A stretch of 64,000 nt of DNA. Source: Volvox africanus (taxonomy: Eukaryota > Chlorophyta > Chlorophyceae > Chlamydomonadales > Volvocaceae). Location of the stretch: assembly GCA_030268105.1 (NCBI GenBank), contig BSDZ01000026.1:1306001-1370000 (forward strand), given 5' to 3'. This document shows positions 35,372 through 47,901 of the stretch, piece by piece; position 1 is the first letter of the stretch, and every line of letters starts with the position of its first letter. The notes under the pieces were generated by a model. The model was not told where the DNA came from. It ran no database searches and saw only the letters and a program-made list of their open reading frames with translations. A program made the position numbers and the translations under genes.

Positions 35372-36515
35372 TTTTTGCACCCATGCAGGTCTGCTTGATC
35401 TTGGTGGAGCGGTTGTGCTCTTTCCATGTGTGAGTCCATCCATCATCATAAGCAAGCAAGCATGCATGTATGTGCTTCACGGGGCGGCCATGATGGCATA
35501 TCGCATGCATATGGCATGCCGCCCTATCTTGCGAATGAACTGACAAGCAAGCCACGCATATGAAGCAAGCAAGCCACGCACCTGCTCTTCAGCGCTGGAA
35601 TTCACCATTCTTGCTTCATCTATCATTCAGGTGCGTGCGTTATGAGCAGGGGGGACAGCTGCATGGGTGGACAAACTGAATGAGAGGGGAGGGCGGTGGT
35701 CAACGATGGAGCTCTGCTGCGGAACAGGTGTGACTGTGTGGTTGAACAGGTTCTTATCCCATGATACGCTCGAGTGGTGTAGTGGTTAGCACTGTGGACT
35801 CTGAATCCGCCGACCTGACTTCAAATCTCAGCGTGAGCTGCCTGCGCAGCTGAGCAGAACGCTCATCCAGGATGCTCATCAATGTGTGGGCTCTCACGTT
35901 GCCGCAGGAAAGTCTGAAGGATCACACCATGGCTGTAAGCTTGCACAAGGCCTCATGTTCTGGTCTCAACCAAATCACATCACATCACATCACATCACAT
36001 CGGGATCTGGTGGCAGAGAGATCCATCATGTTGCAGCGTGTGTGTCCTACGTCATCCGGAAAAGACAGATAGATGGTGCATGCATGCATATGACAGAAGC
36101 ACAGCTGTGGCTTGCATGGATAGCCACTACTGACAGTTCAACCAGGTGCATCAACCAGACGGCGCATGCGTGATGTTCTTTTGACCTTCCGATGGTTTGC
36201 TTGTAGCATCTACACGTCTGCACCATCAAGCGGGCAGGCTAGCAAGTGGCACATGTGGCTAGCTAGACTTGTGCCCCTAGCTAGATTTGTGCCGCCAGCT
36301 AGACTGGTGCCGCTAGCTAGACTGGTGCCGCTAGCTAGACTGGTGCCACTAGCTGGACTTGTGCCGCTAGCTAGACTTGTGCCGCTAGCTAGACTGGTGC
36401 CGCATGTTAGACTTGTGCCTCTTGCACCTGTTGCTAGCTAGCAGAATTCGTTTCCCAAGGAGTACAGGTTTGACATGCATCCCAACCCGCCACTGCACGA
36501 CTGTGTTTAAAACCA
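35372..36515 (+). repeat. Array unit 32 (1144 bp)
   Basis: Minisatellite 36262-36423, 9 monomers; ATCAC x5; haplotype T-C-G; G541, T384, like unit 25. Confidence 0.97.
35768..35839 (+). tRNA. tRNA-Gln-CTG: tRNA-Gln (CTG), unit 32, A6 allele
   Basis: A6 x G67 mismatch; otherwise as 397-468. Confidence 0.62.
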
Positions 36516-37641
36516 TTTTTGCACCCATGCAGGTCTGCTTGATCTTGGTGGAGCGGTTGTGCTCTTTCCATGTGTGAGTCCATCCATCATCATAAGCAAG
36601 CAAGCATGCATGTATGTGCTTCACGGGGCGGCCATGATGGCATATCGCATGCATATGGCATGCCGCCCTATCTTGCGAATGAACTGACAAGCAAGCCACG
36701 CATATGAAGCAAGCAAGCCACGCACCTGCTCTTCAGCGCTGGAATTCACCATTCTTGCTTCATCTATCATTCAGGTGCGTGCGTTATGAGCAGGGGGGAC
36801 AGCTGCATGGGTGAACAAACTGAATGAGAGGGGAGGGCGGTGGTCAACGATGGAGCTCTGCTGCGGAACAGGTGTGACTGTGTGGTTGAACAGGTTCTCA
36901 TCCCATGATACGCTCGCGTGGTGTAGTGGTTAGCACTGTGGACTCTGAATCCGCCGACCTGACTTCAAATCTCAGCGTGAGCTGCCTGCGCAGCTGAGCA
37001 GAACGCTCATCCAGGATGCTCATCAATGTGTGGGCTCTCACGTTGCCGCAGGAAAATCTGAAGGATCACACCATGGCTGTAAGCTTGCACAAGGCCTCAT
37101 GTTCTGGTCTCAACCAAATCACATCACATCACATCACATCACATCGGGATCTGGTGGCAGAGAGATCCATCATGTTGCAGCGTGTGTGTCCTACGTCATC
37201 CGGAAAAGACAGATAGATGGTGCATGCATGCATATGACAGAAGCACAGCTGTGGCTTGCATGGATAGCCACTACTGACAGTTCAACCAGGTGCATCAACC
37301 AGACGGCGCATGCGTGATGTTCTTTTGACCTTCCGATGGTTTGCTTGTAGCATCTACACGTCTGCACCATCAAGCGGGCAGGCTAGCAAGTGGCACATGT
37401 GGCTAGCTAGACTTGTGCCCCTAGCTAGATTTGTGCCGCCAGCTAGACTGGTGCCGCTAGCTAGACTGGTGCCACTAGCTGGACTTGTGCCGCTAGCTAG
37501 ACTTGTGCCGCTAGCTAGACTGGTGCCGCATGTTAGACTTGTGCCTCTTGCACCTGTTGCTAGCTAGCAGAATTCGTTTCCCAAGGAGTACAGGTTTGAC
37601 ATGCATCCCAACCCGCCACTGCACGACTGTGTTTAAAACCA
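36516..37641 (+). repeat. Array unit 33 (1126 bp)
   Basis: Minisatellite 37406-37549, 8 monomers; ATCAC x5; haplotype T-C-G; A299. Confidence 0.97.
36912..36983 (+). tRNA. tRNA-Gln-CTG: tRNA-Gln (CTG), unit 33
   Basis: Reads the same as 397-468. Confidence 0.72.
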
Positions 37642-38785
37642 TTTTTGCACCCATGCAGGTCTGCTTGATCTTGGTGGAGCGGTTGTGCTCTTTCCATGTG
37701 TGAGTCCATCCATCATCATAAGCAAGCAAGCATGCATGTATGTGCTTCACGGGGCGGCCATGATGGCATATCGCATGCATATGGCATGCCGCCCTATCTT
37801 GCGAATGAACTGACAAGCAAGCCACGCATATGAAGCAAGCAAGCCACGCACCTGCTCTTCAGCGCTGGAATTCACCATTCTTGCTTCATCTATCATTCAG
37901 GTGCGTGCGTTATGAGCAGGGGGGACAGCTGCATGGGTGAACAAACTGAATGAGAGGGGAGGGCGGTGGTCAACGATGGAGCTCTGCTGCGGAACAGGTG
38001 TGACTGTGTGGTTGAACAGGTTCTCATCCCATGATACGCTCGCGTGGTGTAGTGGTTAGCACTGTGGACTCTGAATCCGCCGACCTGACTTCAAATCTCA
38101 GCGTGAGCTGCCTGCGCAGCTGAGCAGAACGCTCATCCAGGATGCTCATCAATGTGTGGGCTCTCACGTTGCCGCAGGAAAATCTGAAGGATCACACCAT
38201 GGCTGTAAGCTTGCACAAGGCCTCATGTTCTGGTCTCAACCAAATCACATCACATCACATCACATCACATCGGGATCTGGTGGCAGAGAGATCCATCATG
38301 TTGCAGCGTGTGTGTCCTACGTCATCCGGAAAAGACAGATAGATGGTGCATGCATGCATATGACAGAAGCACAGCTGTGGCTTGCATGGATAGCCACTAC
38401 TGACAGTTCAACCAGGTGCATCAACCAGACGGCGCATGCGTGATGTTCTTTTGACCTTCCGATGGTTTGCTTGTAGCATCTACACGTCTGCACCATCAAG
38501 CGGGCAGGCTAGCAAGTGGCACATGTGGCTAGCTAGACTTGTGCCCCTAGCTAGATTTGTGCCGCCAGCTAGACTGGTGCCGCTAGCTAGACTGGTGCCG
38601 CTAGCTAGACTGGTGCCACTAGCTGGACTTGTGCCGCTAGCTAGACTTGTGCCGCTAGCTAGACTGGTGCCGCATGTTAGACTTGTGCCTCTTGCACCTG
38701 TTGCTAGCTAGCAGAATTCGTTTCCCAAGGAGTACAGGTTTGACATGCATCCCAACCCGCCACTGCACGACTGTGTTTAAAACCA
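37642..38785 (+). repeat. Array unit 34 (1144 bp)
   Basis: Minisatellite 38532-38693, 9 monomers; ATCAC x5; haplotype T-C-G; A299, like unit 33 apart from one monomer. Confidence 0.97.
38038..38109 (+). tRNA. tRNA-Gln-CTG: tRNA-Gln (CTG), unit 34
   Basis: Reads the same as 397-468. Confidence 0.72.
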
Positions 38786-39911
38786 TTTTTGCACCCATGC
38801 AGGTCTGCTTGATCTTGGTGGAGCGGTTGTGCTCTTTCCATGTGTGAGTCCATCCATCATCATAAGCAAGCAAGCATGCATGTATGTGCTTCACGGGGCG
38901 GCCATGATGGCATATCGCATGCATATGGCATGCCGCCCTATCTTGCGAATGAACTGACAAGCAAGCCACGCATATGAAGCAAGCAAGCCACGCACCTGCT
39001 CTTCAGCGCTGGAATTCACCATTCTTGCTTCATCCATCATTCAGGTGCGTGCGTTATGAGCAGGGGGGACAGCTGCATGGGTGGACAAACTGAATGAGAG
39101 GGGAGGGCGGTGGTCAACGATGGAGCTCTGCTGCGGAACAGGTGTGACTGTGTGGTTGAACAGGTTCTTATCCCATGATACGCTCGCGTGGTGTAGTGGT
39201 TAGCACTGTGGACTCTGAATCCGCCGACCTGACTTCAAATCTCAGCGTGAGCTGCCTGCGCAGCTGAGCAGAACGCTCATCCAGGATGCTCATCAATGTG
39301 TGGGCTCTCACGTTGCCGCAGGAAAATCTGAAGGATCACACCATGGCTGTAAGCTTGCACAAGGCCTCATGTTCTGGTCTCAACCAAATCACATCACATC
39401 ACATCACATCACATCGGGATCTGGTGGCAGAGAGATCCATCATGTTGCAGCGTGTGTGTCCTACGTCATCCGGAAAAGACAGATAGATGGTGCATGCATG
39501 CATATGACAGAAGCACAGCTGTGGCTTGCATGGATAGCCACTACTGACAGTTCAACCAGGTGCATCAACCAGACGGCGCATGCGTGATGTTCTTTTGACC
39601 TTCCGATGGTTTGCTTGTAGCATCTACACGTCTGCACCATCAAGCGGGCAGGCTAGCAAGTGGCACATGTGGCTAGCTAGACTTGTGCCCCTAGCTAGAT
39701 TTGTGCCGCCAGCTAGACTGGTGCCGCTAGCTAGACTGGTGCCACTAGCTGGACTTGTGCCGCTAGCTAGACTTGTGCCGCTAGCTAGACTGGTGCCGCA
39801 TGTTAGACTTGTGCCTCTTGCACCTGTTGCTAGCTAGCAGAATTCGTTTCCCAAGGAGTACAGGTTTGACATGCATCCCAACCCGCCACTGCACGACTGT
39901 GTTTAAAACCA
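38786..39911 (+). repeat. Array unit 35 (1126 bp)
   Basis: Minisatellite 39676-39819, 8 monomers; ATCAC x5; recombinant haplotype C-C-G; T384. Confidence 0.97.
39182..39253 (+). tRNA. tRNA-Gln-CTG: tRNA-Gln (CTG), unit 35
   Basis: Reads the same as 397-468. Confidence 0.72.
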
Positions 39912-41037
39912 TTTTTGCACCCATGCAGGTCTGCTTGATCTTGGTGGAGCGGTTGTGCTCTTTCCATGTGTGAGTCCATCCATCATCATAAGCAAGCAAG
40001 CATGCATGTATGTGCTTCACGGGGCGGCCATGATGGCATATCGCATGCATATGGCATGCCGCCCTATCTTGCGAATGAACTGACAAGCAAGCCACGCATA
40101 TGAAGCAAGCAAGCCACGCACCTGCTCTTCAGCGCTGGAATTCACCATTCTTGCTTCATCCATCATTCAGGTGCGTGCGTTATGAGCAGGGGGGACAGCT
40201 GCATGGGTGGACAAACTGAATGAGAGGGGAGGGCGGTGCTCAACGATGGAGCTCTGCTGCGGAACAGGTGTGACTGTGTGGTTGAACAGGTTCTTATCCC
40301 ATGATACGCTCGCGTGGTGTAGTGGTTAGCACTGTGGACTCTGAATCCGCCGACCTGACTTCAAATCTCAGCGTGAGCTGCCTGCGCAGCTGAGCAGAAC
40401 GCTCATCCAGGATGCTCATCAATGTGTGGGCTCTCACGTTGCCGCAGGAAAATCTGAAGGATCACACCATGGCTGTAAGCTTGCACAAGGCCTCATGTTC
40501 TGGTCTCAACCAAATCACATCACATCACATCACATCACATCGGGATCTGGTGGCAGAGAGATCCATCATGTTGCAGCGTGTGTGTCCTACGTCATCCGGA
40601 AAAGACAGATAGATGGTGCATGCATGCATATGACAGAAGCACAGCTGTGGCTTGCATGGATAGCCACTACTGACAGTTCAACCAGGTGCATCAACCAGAC
40701 GGCGCATGCGTGATGTTCTTTTGACCTTCCGATGGTTTGCTTGTAGCATCTACACGTCTGCACCATCAAGCGGGCAGGCTAGCAAGTGGCACATGTGGCT
40801 AGCTAGACTTGTGCCCCTAGCTAGATTTGTGCCGCCAGCTAGACTGGTGCCGCTAGCTAGACTGGTGCCACTAGCTGGACTTGTGCCGCTAGCTAGACTT
40901 GTGCCGCTAGCTAGACTGGTGCCGCATGTTAGACTTGTGCCTCTTGCACCTGTTGCTAGCTAGCAGAATTCGTTTCCCAAGGAGTACAGGTTTGACATGC
41001 ATCCCAACCCGCCACTGCACGACTGTGTTTAAAACCA
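39912..41037 (+). repeat. Array unit 36 (1126 bp)
   Basis: Minisatellite 40802-40945, 8 monomers; ATCAC x5; recombinant haplotype C-C-G as in unit 35, plus a private GGTGCTC for GGTGGTC near 40240. Confidence 0.97.
40308..40379 (+). tRNA. tRNA-Gln-CTG: tRNA-Gln (CTG), unit 36
   Basis: Reads the same as 397-468. Confidence 0.72.
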
Positions 41038-42181
41038 TTTTTGCACCCATGCAGGTCTGCTTGATCTTGGTGGAGCGGTTGTGCTCTTTCCATGTGTGAG
41101 TCCATCCATCATCATAAGCAAGCAAGCATGCATGTATGTGCTTCACGGGGCGGCCATGATGGCATATCGCATGCATATGGCATGCCGCCCTATCTTGCGA
41201 ATGAACTGACAAGCAAGCCACGCATATGAAGCAAGCAAGCCACGCACCTGCTCTTCAGCGCTGGAATTCACCATTCTTGCTTCATCTATCATTCAGGTGC
41301 GTGCGTTATGAGCAGGGGGGACAGCTGCATGGGTGGACAAACTGAATGAGAGGGGAGGGCGGTGGTCAATGATGGAGCTCTGCTGCGGAACAGCTGTGAC
41401 TGTGTGGTTGAACAGGTTCTCATCCCATGATACGCTCGCGTGGTGTAGTGGTTAGCACTGTGGACTCTGAATCCGCCGACCTGACTTCAAATCTCAGCGT
41501 GAGCTGCCTGCGCAGCTGAGCAGAACGCTCATCCAGGATGCTCATCAATGTGTGGGCTCTCACGTTGCCGCAGGAAAATCTGAAGGATCACACCATGGCT
41601 GTAAGCTTGCACAAGGCCTCATGTTCTGGTCTCAACCAAATCACATCACATCACATCACATCACATCGGGATCTGGTGGCAGAGAGATCCATCATGTTGC
41701 AGCGTGTGTGTCCTACGTCATCCGGAAAAGACAGATAGATGGTGCATGCATGCATATGACAGAAGCACAGCTGTGGCTTGCATGGATAGCCACTACTGAC
41801 AGTTCAACCAGGTGCATCAACCAGACGGCGCATGCGTGATGTTCTTTTGACCTTCCGATGGTTTGCTTGTAGCATCTACACGTCTGCACCATCAAGCGGG
41901 CAGGCTAGCAAGTGGCACATGTGGCTAGCTAGACTTGTGCCCCTAGCTAGATTTGTGCCGCCAGCTAGACTGGTGCCGCTAGCTAGACTGGTGCCGCTAG
42001 CTAGACTGGTGCCACTAGCTGGACTTGTGCCGCTAGCTAGACTTGTGCCGCTAGCTAGACTGGTGCCGCATGTTAGACTTGTGCCTCTTGCACCTGTTGC
42101 TAGCTAGCAGAATTCGTTTCCCAAGGAGTACAGGTTTGACATGCATCCCAACCCGCCACTGCACGACTGTGTTTAAAACCA
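41038..42181 (+). repeat. Array unit 37 (1144 bp)
   Basis: Minisatellite 41928-42089, 9 monomers; ATCAC x5; recombinant haplotype T-T-C. Confidence 0.97.
41434..41505 (+). tRNA. tRNA-Gln-CTG: tRNA-Gln (CTG), unit 37
   Basis: Reads the same as 397-468. Confidence 0.72.
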
Positions 42182-43325
42182 TTTTTGCACCCATGCAGGT
42201 CTGCTTGATCTTGGTGGAGCGGTTGTGCTCTTTCCATGTGTGAGTCCATCCATCATCATAAGCAAGCAAGCATGCATGTATGTGCTTCACGGGGCGGCCA
42301 TGATGGCATATCGCATGCATATGGCATGCCGCCCTATCTTGCGAATGAACTGACAAGCAAGCCACGCATATGAAGCAAGCAAGCCACGCACCTGCTCTTC
42401 AGCGCTGGAATTCACCATTCTTGCTTCATCTATCATTCAGGTGCGTGCGTTATGAGCAGGGGGGACAGCTGCATGGGTGGACAAACTGAATGAGAGGGGA
42501 GGGCGGTGGTCAACGATGGAGCTCTGCTGCGGAACAGGTGTGACTGTGTGGTTGAACAGGTTCTTATCCCATGATACGCTCGCGTGGTGTAGTGGTTAGC
42601 ACTGTGGACTCTGAATCCGCCGACCTGACTTCAAATCTCAGCGTGAGCTGCCTGCGCAGCTGAGCAGAACGCTCATCCAGGATGCTCATCAATGTGTGGG
42701 CTCTCACGTTGCCGCAGGAAAATCTGAAGGATCACACCATGGCTGTAAGCTTGCACAAGGCCTCATGTTCTGGTCTCAACCAAATCACATCACATCACAT
42801 CACATCACATCGGGATCTGGTGGCAGAGAGATCCATCATGTTGCAGCGTGTGTGTCCTACGTCATCCGGAAAAGACAGATAGATGGTGCATGCATGCATA
42901 TGACAGAAGCACAGCTGTGGCTTGCATGGATAGCCACTACTGACAGTTCAACCAGGTGCATCAACCAGACGGCGCATGCGTGATGTTCTTTTGACCTTCC
43001 GATGGTTTGCTTGTAGCATCTACACGTCTGCACCATCAAGCGGGCAGGCTAGCAAGTGGCACATGTGGCTAGCTAGACTTGTGCCCCTAGCTAGATTTGT
43101 GCCGCCAGCTAGACTGGTGCCGCTAGCTAGACTGGTGCCGCTAGCTAGACTGGTGCCACTAGCTGGACTTGTGCCGCTAGCTAGACTTGTGCCGCTAGCT
43201 AGACTGGTGCCGCATGTTAGACTTGTGCCTCTTGCACCTGTTGCTAGCTAGCAGAATTCGTTTCCCAAGGAGTACAGGTTTGACATGCATCCCAACCCGC
43301 CACTGCACGACTGTGTTTAAAACCA
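42182..43325 (+). repeat. Array unit 38 (1144 bp)
   Basis: Minisatellite 43072-43233, 9 monomers; ATCAC x5; haplotype T-C-G; T384. Confidence 0.97.
42578..42649 (+). tRNA. tRNA-Gln-CTG: tRNA-Gln (CTG), unit 38
   Basis: Reads the same as 397-468. Confidence 0.72.
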
Positions 43326-44469
43326 GTTTTGCACCCATGCAGGTCTGCTTGATCTTGGTGGAGCGGTTGTGCTCTTTCCATGTGTGAGTCCATCCATCAT
43401 CATAAGCAAGCAAGCATGCATGTATGTGCTTCACGGGGCGGCCATGATGGCATATCGCATGCATATGGCATGCCGCCCTATCTTGCGAATGAACTGACAA
43501 GCAAGCCACGCATATGAAGCAAGCAAGCCACGCACCTGCTCTTCAGCGCTGGAATTCACCATTCTTGCTTCATCTATCATTCAGGTGCGTGCGTTATGAG
43601 CAGGGGGGACAGCTGCATGGGTGGACAAACTGAATGAGAGGGGAGGGCGGTGGTCAACGATGGAGCTCTGCTGCGGAACAGGTGTGACTGTGTGGTTGAA
43701 CAGGTTCTTATCCCATGATACGCTCGAGTGGTGTAGTGGTTAGCACTGTGGACTCTGAATCCGCCGACCTGACTTCAAATCTCAGCGTGAGCTGCCTGCG
43801 CAGCTGAGCAGAACGCTCATCCAGGATGCTCATCAATGTGTGGGCTCTCACGTTGCCGCAGGAAAGTCTGAAGGATCACACCATGGCTGTAAGCTTGCAC
43901 AAGGCCTCATGTTCTGGTCTCAACCAAATCACATCACATCACATCACATCACATCGGGATCTGGTGGCAGAGAGATCCATCATGTTGCAGCGTGTGTGTC
44001 CTACGTCATCCGGAAAAGACAGATAGATGGTGCATGCATGCATATGACAGAAGCACAGCTGTGGCTTGCATGGATAGCCACTACTGACAGTTCAACCAGG
44101 TGCATCAACCAGACGGCGCATGCGTGATGTTCTTTTGACCTTCCGATGGTTTGCTTGTAGCATCTACACGTCTGCACCATCAAGCGGGCAGGCTAGCAAG
44201 TGGCACATGTGGCTAGCTAGACTTGTGCCCCTAGCTAGATTTGTGCCGCCAGCTAGACTGGTGCCGCTAGCTAGACTGGTGCCGCTAGCTAGACTGGTGC
44301 CACTAGCTGGACTTGTGCCGCTAGCTAGACTTGTGCCGCTAGCTAGACTGGTGCCGCATGTTAGACTTGTGCCTCTTGCACCTGTTGCTAGCTAGCAGAA
44401 TTCGTTTCCCAAGGAGTACAGGTTTGACATGCATCCCAACCCGCCACTGCACGACTGTGTTTAAAACCA
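43326..44469 (+). repeat. Array unit 39 (1144 bp)
   Basis: Minisatellite 44216-44377, 9 monomers; ATCAC x5; haplotype T-C-G; first base G; G541, T384. Confidence 0.97.
43722..43793 (+). tRNA. tRNA-Gln-CTG: tRNA-Gln (CTG), unit 39, A6 allele
   Basis: A6 x G67 mismatch; otherwise as 397-468. Confidence 0.62.
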
Positions 44470-45613
44470 TTTTTGCACCCATGCAGGTCTGCTTGATCTT
44501 GGTGGAGCGGTTGTGCTCTTTCCATGTGTGAGTCCATCCATCATCATAAGCAAGCAAGCATGCATGTATGTGCTTCACGGGGCGGCCATGATGGCATATC
44601 GCATGCATATGGCATGCCGCCCTATCTTGCGAATGAACTGACAAGCAAGCCACGCATATGAAGCAAGCAAGCCACGCACCTGCTCTTCAGCGCTGGAATT
44701 CACCATTCTTGCTTCATCTATCATTCAGGTGCGTGCGTTATGAGCAGGGGGGACAGCTGCATGGGTGGACAAACTGAATGAGAGGGGAGGGCGGTGGTCA
44801 ACGATGGAGCTCTGCTGCGGAACAGGTGTGACTGTGTGGTTGAACAGGTTCTCATCCCATGATACGCTCGCGTGGTGTAGTGGTTAGCACTGTGGACTCT
44901 GAATCCGCCGACCTGACTTCAAATCTCAGCGTGAGCTGCCTGCGCAGCTGAGCAGAACGCTCATCCAGGATGCTCATCAATGTGTGGGCTCTCACGTTGC
45001 CGCAGGAAAATCTGAAGGATCACACCATGGCTGTAAGCTTGCACAAGGCCTCATGTTCTGGTCTCAACCAAATCACATCACATCACATCACATCACATCG
45101 GGATCTGGTGGCAGAGAGATCCATCATGTTGCAGCGTGTGTGTCCTACGTCATCCGGAAAAGACAGATAGATGGTGCATGCATGCATATGACAGAAGCAC
45201 AGCTGTGGCTTGCATGGATAGCCACTACTGACAGTTCAACCAGGTGCATCAACCAGACGGCGCATGCGTGATGTTCTTTTGACCTTCCGATGGTTTGCTT
45301 GTAGCATCTACACGTCTGCACCATCAAGCGGGCAGGCTAGCAAGTGGCACATGTGGCTAGCTAGACTTGTGCCCCTAGCTAGATTTGTGCCGCCAGCTAG
45401 ACTGGTGCCGCTAGCTAGACTGGTGCCGCTAGCTAGACTGGTGCCACTAGCTGGACTTGTGCCGCTAGCTAGACTTGTGCCGCTAGCTAGACTGGTGCCG
45501 CATGTTAGACTTGTGCCTCTTGCACCTGTTGCTAGCTAGCAGAATTCGTTTCCCAAGGAGTACAGGTTTGACATGCATCCCAACCCGCCACTGCACGACT
45601 GTGTTTAAAACCA
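44470..45613 (+). repeat. Array unit 40 (1144 bp)
   Basis: Minisatellite 45360-45521, 9 monomers; ATCAC x5; haplotype T-C-G. Confidence 0.97.
44866..44937 (+). tRNA. tRNA-Gln-CTG: tRNA-Gln (CTG), unit 40
   Basis: Reads the same as 397-468. Confidence 0.72.
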
Positions 45614-46757
45614 GTTTTGCACCCATGCAGGTCTGCTTGATCTTGGTGGAGCGGTTGTGCTCTTTCCATGTGTGAGTCCATCCATCATCATAAGCAAGCA
45701 AGCATGCATGTATGTGCTTCACGGGGCGGCCATGATGGCATATCGCATGCATATGGCATGCCGCCCTATCTTGCGAATGAACTGACAAGCAAGCCACGCA
45801 TATGAAGCAAGCAAGCCACGCACCTGCTCTTCAGCGCTGGAATTCACCATTCTTGCTTCATCTATCATTCAGGTGCGTGCGTTATGAGCAGGGGGGACAG
45901 CTGCATGGGTGGACAAACTGAATGAGAGGGGAGGGCGGTGGTCAACGATGGAGCTCTGCTGCGGAACAGGTGTGACTGTGTGGTTGAACAGGTTCTTATC
46001 CCATGATACGCTCGAGTGGTGTAGTGGTTAGCACTGTGGACTCTGAATCCGCCGACCTGACTTCAAATCTCAGTGTGAGCTGCCTGCGCAGCTGAGCAGA
46101 ACGCTCATCCAGGATGCTCATCAATGTGTGGGCTCTCACATTGCCGCAGGAAAATCTGAAGGATCACACCATGGCTGTAAGCTTGCACAAGGCCTCATGT
46201 TCTGGTCTCAACCAAATCACATCACATCACATCACATCACATCGGGATCTGGTGGCAGAGAGATCCATCATGTTGCAGCGTGTGTGTCCTACGTCATCCG
46301 GAAAAGACAGATAGATGGTGCATGCATGCATATGACAGAAGCACAGCTGTGGCTTGCATGGATAGCCACTACTGACAGTTCAACCAGGTGCATCAACCAG
46401 ACGGCGCATGCGTGATGTTCTTTTGACCTTCCGATGGTTTGCTTGTAGCATCTACACGTCTGCACCATCAAGCGGGCAGGCTAGCAAGTGGCACATGTGG
46501 CTAGCTAGACTTGTGCCCCTAGCTAGATTTGTGCCGCCAGCTAGACTGGTGCCGCTAGCTAGACTGGTGCCGCTAGCTAGACTGGTGCCACTAGCTGGAC
46601 TTGTGCCGCTAGCTAGACTTGTGCCGCTAGCTAGACTGGTGCCGCATGTTAGACTTGTGCCTCTTGCACCTGTTGCTAGCTAGCAGAATTCGTTTCCCAA
46701 GGAGTACAGGTTTGACATGCATCCCAACCCGCCACTGCACGACTGTGTTTAAAACCA
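45614..46757 (+). repeat. Array unit 41 (1144 bp)
   Basis: Minisatellite 46504-46665, 9 monomers; ATCAC x5; haplotype T-C-G; first base G; CTCACATTG for CTCACGTTG near 46135, shared with units 53 and 55. Confidence 0.97.
46010..46081 (+). tRNA. tRNA-Gln-CTG: tRNA-Gln (CTG), unit 41, A6 + T66 allele
   Basis: A6 x G67 mismatch plus C66 to T, which turns G7-C66 into a G-U pair. The acceptor stem is weakened at two adjacent pairs. Confidence 0.58.
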
Positions 46758-47901
46758 TTTTTGCACCCATGCAGGTCTGCTTGATCTTGGTGGAGCGGTT
46801 GTGCTCTTTCCATGTGTGAGTCCATCCATCATCATAAGCAAGCAAGCATGCATGTATGTGCTTCACGGGGCGGCCATGATGGCATATCGCATGCATATGG
46901 CATGCCGCCCTATCTTGCGAATGAACTGACAAGCAAGCCACGCATATGAAGCAAGCAAGCCACGCACCTGCTCTTCAGCGCTGGAATTCACCATTCTTGC
47001 TTCATCTATCATTCAGGTGCGTGCGTTATGAGCAGGGGGGACAGCTGCATGGGTGGACAAACTGAATGAGAGGGGAGGGCGGTGGTCAACGATGGAGCTC
47101 TGCTGCGGAACAGGTGTGACTGTGTGGTTGAACAGGTTCTCATCCCATGATACGCTCGCGTGGTGTAGTGGTTAGCACTGTGGACTCTGAATCCGCCGAC
47201 CTGACTTCAAATCTCAGCGTGAGCTGCCTGCGCAGCTGAGCAGAACGCTCATCCAGGATGCTCATCAATGTGTGGGCTCTCACGTTGCCGCAGGAAAATC
47301 TGAAGGATCACACCATGGCTGTAAGCTTGCACAAGGCCTCATGTTCTGGTCTCAACCAAATCACATCACATCACATCACATCACATCGGGATCTGGTGGC
47401 AGAGAGATCCATCATGTTGCAGCGTGTGTGTCCTACGTCATCCGGAAAAGACAGATAGATGGTGCATGCATGCATATGACAGAAGCACAGCTGTGGCTTG
47501 CATGGATAGCCACTACTGACAGTTCAACCAGGTGCATCAACCAGACGGCGCATGCGTGATGTTCTTTTGACCTTCCGATGGTTTGCTTGTAGCATCTACA
47601 CGTCTGCACCATCAAGCGGGCAGGCTAGCAAGTGGCACATGTGGCTAGCTAGACTTGTGCCCCTAGCTAGATTTGTGCCGCCAGCTAGACTGGTGCCGCT
47701 AGCTAGACTGGTGCCGCTAGCTAGACTGGTGCCACTAGCTGGACTTGTGCCGCTAGCTAGACTTGTGCCGCTAGCTAGACTGGTGCCGCATGTTAGACTT
47801 GTGCCTCTTGCACCTGTTGCTAGCTAGCAGAATTCGTTTCCCAAGGAGTACAGGTTTGACATGCATCCCAACCCGCCACTGCACGACTGTGTTTAAAACC
47901 A
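46758..47901 (+). repeat. Array unit 42 (1144 bp)
   Basis: Minisatellite 47648-47809, 9 monomers; ATCAC x5; haplotype T-C-G. Confidence 0.97.
47154..47225 (+). tRNA. tRNA-Gln-CTG: tRNA-Gln (CTG), unit 42
   Basis: Reads the same as 397-468. Confidence 0.72.
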
